A DNA stretch of 15,392 nucleotides from a bacterium (GTDB lineage Bacteria > JALSQH01): contig JALSQH010000080.1 in the NCBI GenBank assembly GCA_026985515.1, positions 1-15,392 of the forward strand, in the 5' to 3' direction. Below, in pieces: positions 13,855 to 15,392 of the stretch. How positions within the stretch are numbered: position 1 is the first letter of the stretch; each line of letters begins with the position of its first letter. A program made the translations under genes and the position numbers. The notes under the pieces were generated by a model, which worked only from the letters and a program-made list of their open reading frames with translations, was not told the origin of the DNA and searched no databases.

Positions 13855-14600
13855 TCTTCTATAAAAGCTGCTTCCCCTGTTAACCTCAGAAAGATATCTT
13901 CCAGTCTCTCAGATACACTGCTGCCCGCAAGTTTTCTCAGGTGGTCAACTGTTCCTTCTGCTATCAATTCTCCGTGATCTATTATTCCAATTCTGTCACA
14001 CATCTCTTCTGCAACCTCAAGAGAGTGAGTTGACATGAAAATTGTAATTCCTCTTTCTCTTGCCAGTTTCCAGAAGGTTTTCTTTATCAGTCTGGCTCCT
14101 TTTGGGTCAAGTCCTACCATTGGTTCATCAACTATTATTATCTGTGGGTGATGAATAAAGGCAGCAACCATCACCAGACGCTGTTTCATTCCATGTGAGT
14201 AGCTCTCTATCAGTTCATTTTGCCATTCTTTTAATTCAAAAATTTCAAGATATCTATCAATTTCCCTGGTGATCTCCTTTTCCGTGTATCCGTAGAGTGA
14301 CCCGACAAAGGTCAGAAATTCTCTACCCGTCAGTTTCTCATAGATAAAGGGTCTGTCTGGAATTATTCCCATCAAAGCCTTGGCTTTAAGAGGTTCTTTC
14401 AAAATGCTGAACCCTCCAACAAGAACATCCCCGGAAGTAGGCAGGAGAAGTCCCGTTATAATTTTGATTGTAGTGGTTTTACCTGCTCCATTAGGACCCA
14501 GAAATCCGTAAATTTCACCCTTTTTTACACTCAGAGATATCCCTTTAAGTGCTTCAAATTTACCATATTTTTTTCTGAGGTTGATTATTTCAAGCATCAT
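13836..14600 (-). CDS. ABC transporter ATP-binding protein, exporter type
   Basis: A 254-residue nucleotide-binding protein that powers the permease encoded next. All core motifs are visible: Walker A GPNGAGKTT (35-43), signature YSHGMKQR (134-141, replacing the usual LSGGQ), Walker B IIIVDEP (154-160), the D-loop GLDP (163-166) and H-loop His192 (MSTHSLE). In the Q-loop region the sequence is GIIPDRPFIYEKLTG, lacking the usual Gln; Pro-Glu/Asp at this spot is common in ABC-2 type exporter ATPases. Residues after about 218 form the short C-terminal extension seen in the CcmA/DrrA-like group. The gene begins ATGATG with no ribosome binding site and a TATAAT box 5 bases upstream, suggesting leaderless mRNA. 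First gene of a four-gene operon, divergent from hrcA. Confidence 0.93.
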   Translation of the reverse strand: MMLEIINLRKKYGKFEALKGISLSVKKGEIYGFLGPNGAGKTTTIKIITGLLLPTSGDVLVGGFSILKEPLKAKALMGIIPDRPFIYEKLTGREFLTFVGSLYGYTEKEITREIDRYLEIFELKEWQNELIESYSHGMKQRLVMVAAFIHHPQIIIVDEPMVGLDPKGARLIKKTFWKLARERGITIFMSTHSLEVAEEMCDRIGIIDHGELIAEGTVDHLRKLAGSSVSERLEDIFLRLTGEAAFIEEWTEKI

Positions 14601-14605
14601 AAAAC

Positions 14606-14611
14606 ATTATA
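14606..14611 (-). promoter_or_regulatory. -10 element of the ABC operon, placed for a leaderless transcript
   Basis: On the minus strand a perfect TATAAT (14611-14606) ends five bases before ATG 14600. Transcription from it would begin at or within the ATGATG start codons. A -35 box is not convincing (TTTTAT at 17-base spacing). A perfect small inverted repeat, AAAAAG-n-CTTTTT on the plus strand (14616-14628), fills the spacer and could be a protein site. Confidence 0.6.
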
Positions 14612-14673
14612 CAGTAAAAAGGCTTTTTATAAAAGAGCTGCGAAAATAAGCCTCTTTTGGCCTTGCTGACAGG

Positions 14674-14702
14674 TTGACTTTCCATTTCATTGCTGTTAAA
14701 TT
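14674..14702 (+). promoter_or_regulatory. Candidate promoter of hrcA
   Basis: TTGACT (14674-14679), a 17-base spacer and TAAATT (14697-14702) give a plausible housekeeping promoter, with the start near 14709 and a leader of about 16 bases. No CIRCE element (TTAGCACTC-n9-GAGTGCTAA) is visible here, and no clear ribosome site beyond AAGACGG precedes the ATG. Confidence 0.5.
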
Positions 14703-14724
14703 ATATAAAAAAGACGGTTTTACT

Positions 14725-15392
14725 ATGCCCAGAAAAAAAGGAAAGGTGAATTTTGAGTTGAGAAAAAAATTCATCCTTCTTTCCATTGTAAGTGAATATC
14801 TGAAAAGAGGGAGGCCTGTTTCTTCTCGATTAATTGCGAGAAAATATACGCCGGGTCTCAGTGCAGCAACTGTGAGAAACATAATGATGGATCTGGAGGA
14901 TGAGGGTTACCTTTACCAGCCCCATACTTCTGCGGGCAGGTTTCCAACCCTCAAGGGTATCAGATTATATGTTGATGATCTCTTACATAAGAGACTTCAG
15001 CCTCTTGATGATCTTGTTGACAGGTACAGTGATGATATCAGGTTCCTCACACCTGAAAATCCAGCTTTTCTTGACTTTACAACTCACTTTCTTTCTGAGG
15101 TCACAAATTATATAGCGGTTGCTGTAACTGATCTCATTGAAGATCTGCAGGTCAAGAGTATCACCCTTGTTACAGAGGGTCAAAAGTTTATTCTCGGGGT
15201 GTTTGTCTTTATGGGAGGAATAGTGAAATCGGTGATCCTTGAGAACAGGTATGGTGCCGATTCATCAATGCTGATGCGAATCAGCAATTACCTCACCGAA
15301 ACATTTTCCGGGAGAACACTTGGCGAAATAGAATCTATGATCAGGTTTAAAATGGATGAGCTGGAGAGGGAAATTGGAAAAATTGCTGTGGA
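14725..15392 (+). CDS. hrcA: Heat-inducible transcription repressor HrcA (3' end outside window)
   Basis: An open frame from ATG 14725 to the window edge, 222 complete codons of a protein usually about 340 residues long. The N-terminal winged-helix domain is unmistakable: RKKFILLSIVSEYLKRGRPV, then LSAATVRNIMMDLEDEGYLY (45-64) and QPHTSAGRFPTLKGIRLYVD (65-84), the HrcA signature. The following part (from about residue 95) is the start of the GAF-like/dimerisation region. HrcA binds CIRCE operators to repress groESL and the hrcA-grpE-dnaK operon, and needs GroEL to stay active. Here the following genes lie outside the window; grpE/dnaK/dnaJ would be expected. The start has only a weak ribosome site. 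Arginine codons are AGA/AGG in 15 of 17 cases, as elsewhere in the window. Confidence 0.93.
   Translation, partial: MPRKKGKVNFELRKKFILLSIVSEYLKRGRPVSSRLIARKYTPGLSAATVRNIMMDLEDEGYLYQPHTSAGRFPTLKGIRLYVDDLLHKRLQPLDDLVDRYSDDIRFLTPENPAFLDFTTHFLSEVTNYIAVAVTDLIEDLQVKSITLVTEGQKFILGVFVFMGGIVKSVILENRYGADSSMLMRISNYLTETFSGRTLGEIESMIRFKMDELEREIGKIAV

Noticed and set aside
14601-14724. CIRCE operator
   Set aside because: Neither TTAGCACTC nor GAGTGCTAA, nor a close variant with the right spacing, is present.
14607-14882. 91-codon minus-strand open frame opposite hrcA
   Set aside because: It is antisense to the clear HrcA winged-helix coding region, has no ribosome site, and covers the divergent promoters.
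1-15392. Mobile elements, CRISPR arrays, defence or toxin genes, tRNA/rRNA
   Set aside because: No transposase, integrase, regularly spaced repeat, toxin-antitoxin pair, or structured RNA gene could be seen; the content is chromosomal housekeeping and envelope genes.

Overview
The window looks like ordinary chromosome from a diderm (Gram-negative-type) bacterium. It encodes outer-membrane beta-barrels ending in phenylalanine, three lipoproteins, a periplasmic FecR-type protein, a lytic transglycosylase and the bacterial heat-shock repressor HrcA. The DNA is AT-leaning. Arginine is written mostly as AGA/AGG (15 of 17 in the readable part of hrcA), a habit common in thermophiles and several deep lineages. 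The mix of TonB-domain/TonB-receptor fusions, phasin-like coiled coils and Ig-like/hydrolase lipoproteins is reminiscent of deltaproteobacterial or myxococcal relatives, but I cannot fix the lineage. I saw no tRNA, rRNA, CRISPR array, transposase or phage gene, and no gene-free stretch longer than about 160 bases.

Layout. (1) 1-3753, plus strand: the 3' end of a NifX/NifB-type cofactor-domain gene with a His/Gly/Arg-rich tail, overlapped by a TonB-dependent receptor that carries its own TonB C-terminal domain, overlapped in turn by a lipoprotein gene. A GC-rich hairpin follows. (2) 5315-3817, minus strand: two small phasin-like coiled-coil genes with a strong sigma70-type promoter and a GCAA-loop terminator, then a lytic transglycosylase. 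(3) 5474-9911, plus strand: a three-gene envelope operon of TPR/outer-membrane barrel, secreted FecR-domain protein and large lipoprotein, fired from a promoter back-to-back with the phasin promoter. The 158-bp gap holds GTCAA/TTGAC half-sites. (4) 14600-9892, minus strand: a compact four-gene operon of ABC ATPase, 12-TM ABC permease, a small Sm-like protein and a lipoprotein alpha/beta hydrolase. It converges on operon 3 with a 20-bp overlap of coding ends. (5) 14725-15392, plus strand: the 5' part of hrcA, divergent from the ABC operon.

How the parts may work together. Nearly everything concerns the cell envelope: outer-membrane uptake (receptor plus lipoprotein), murein remodelling, an outer-membrane/periplasm/lipoprotein complex of unknown role, and an exporter co-expressed with a lipase-like surface protein. 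The best candidates for undescribed systems are the TPR-barrel/FecR/lipoprotein operon and the ABC exporter/Sm-like protein/lipoprotein hydrolase operon. All functional statements rest on reading motifs by eye; no database search was possible.
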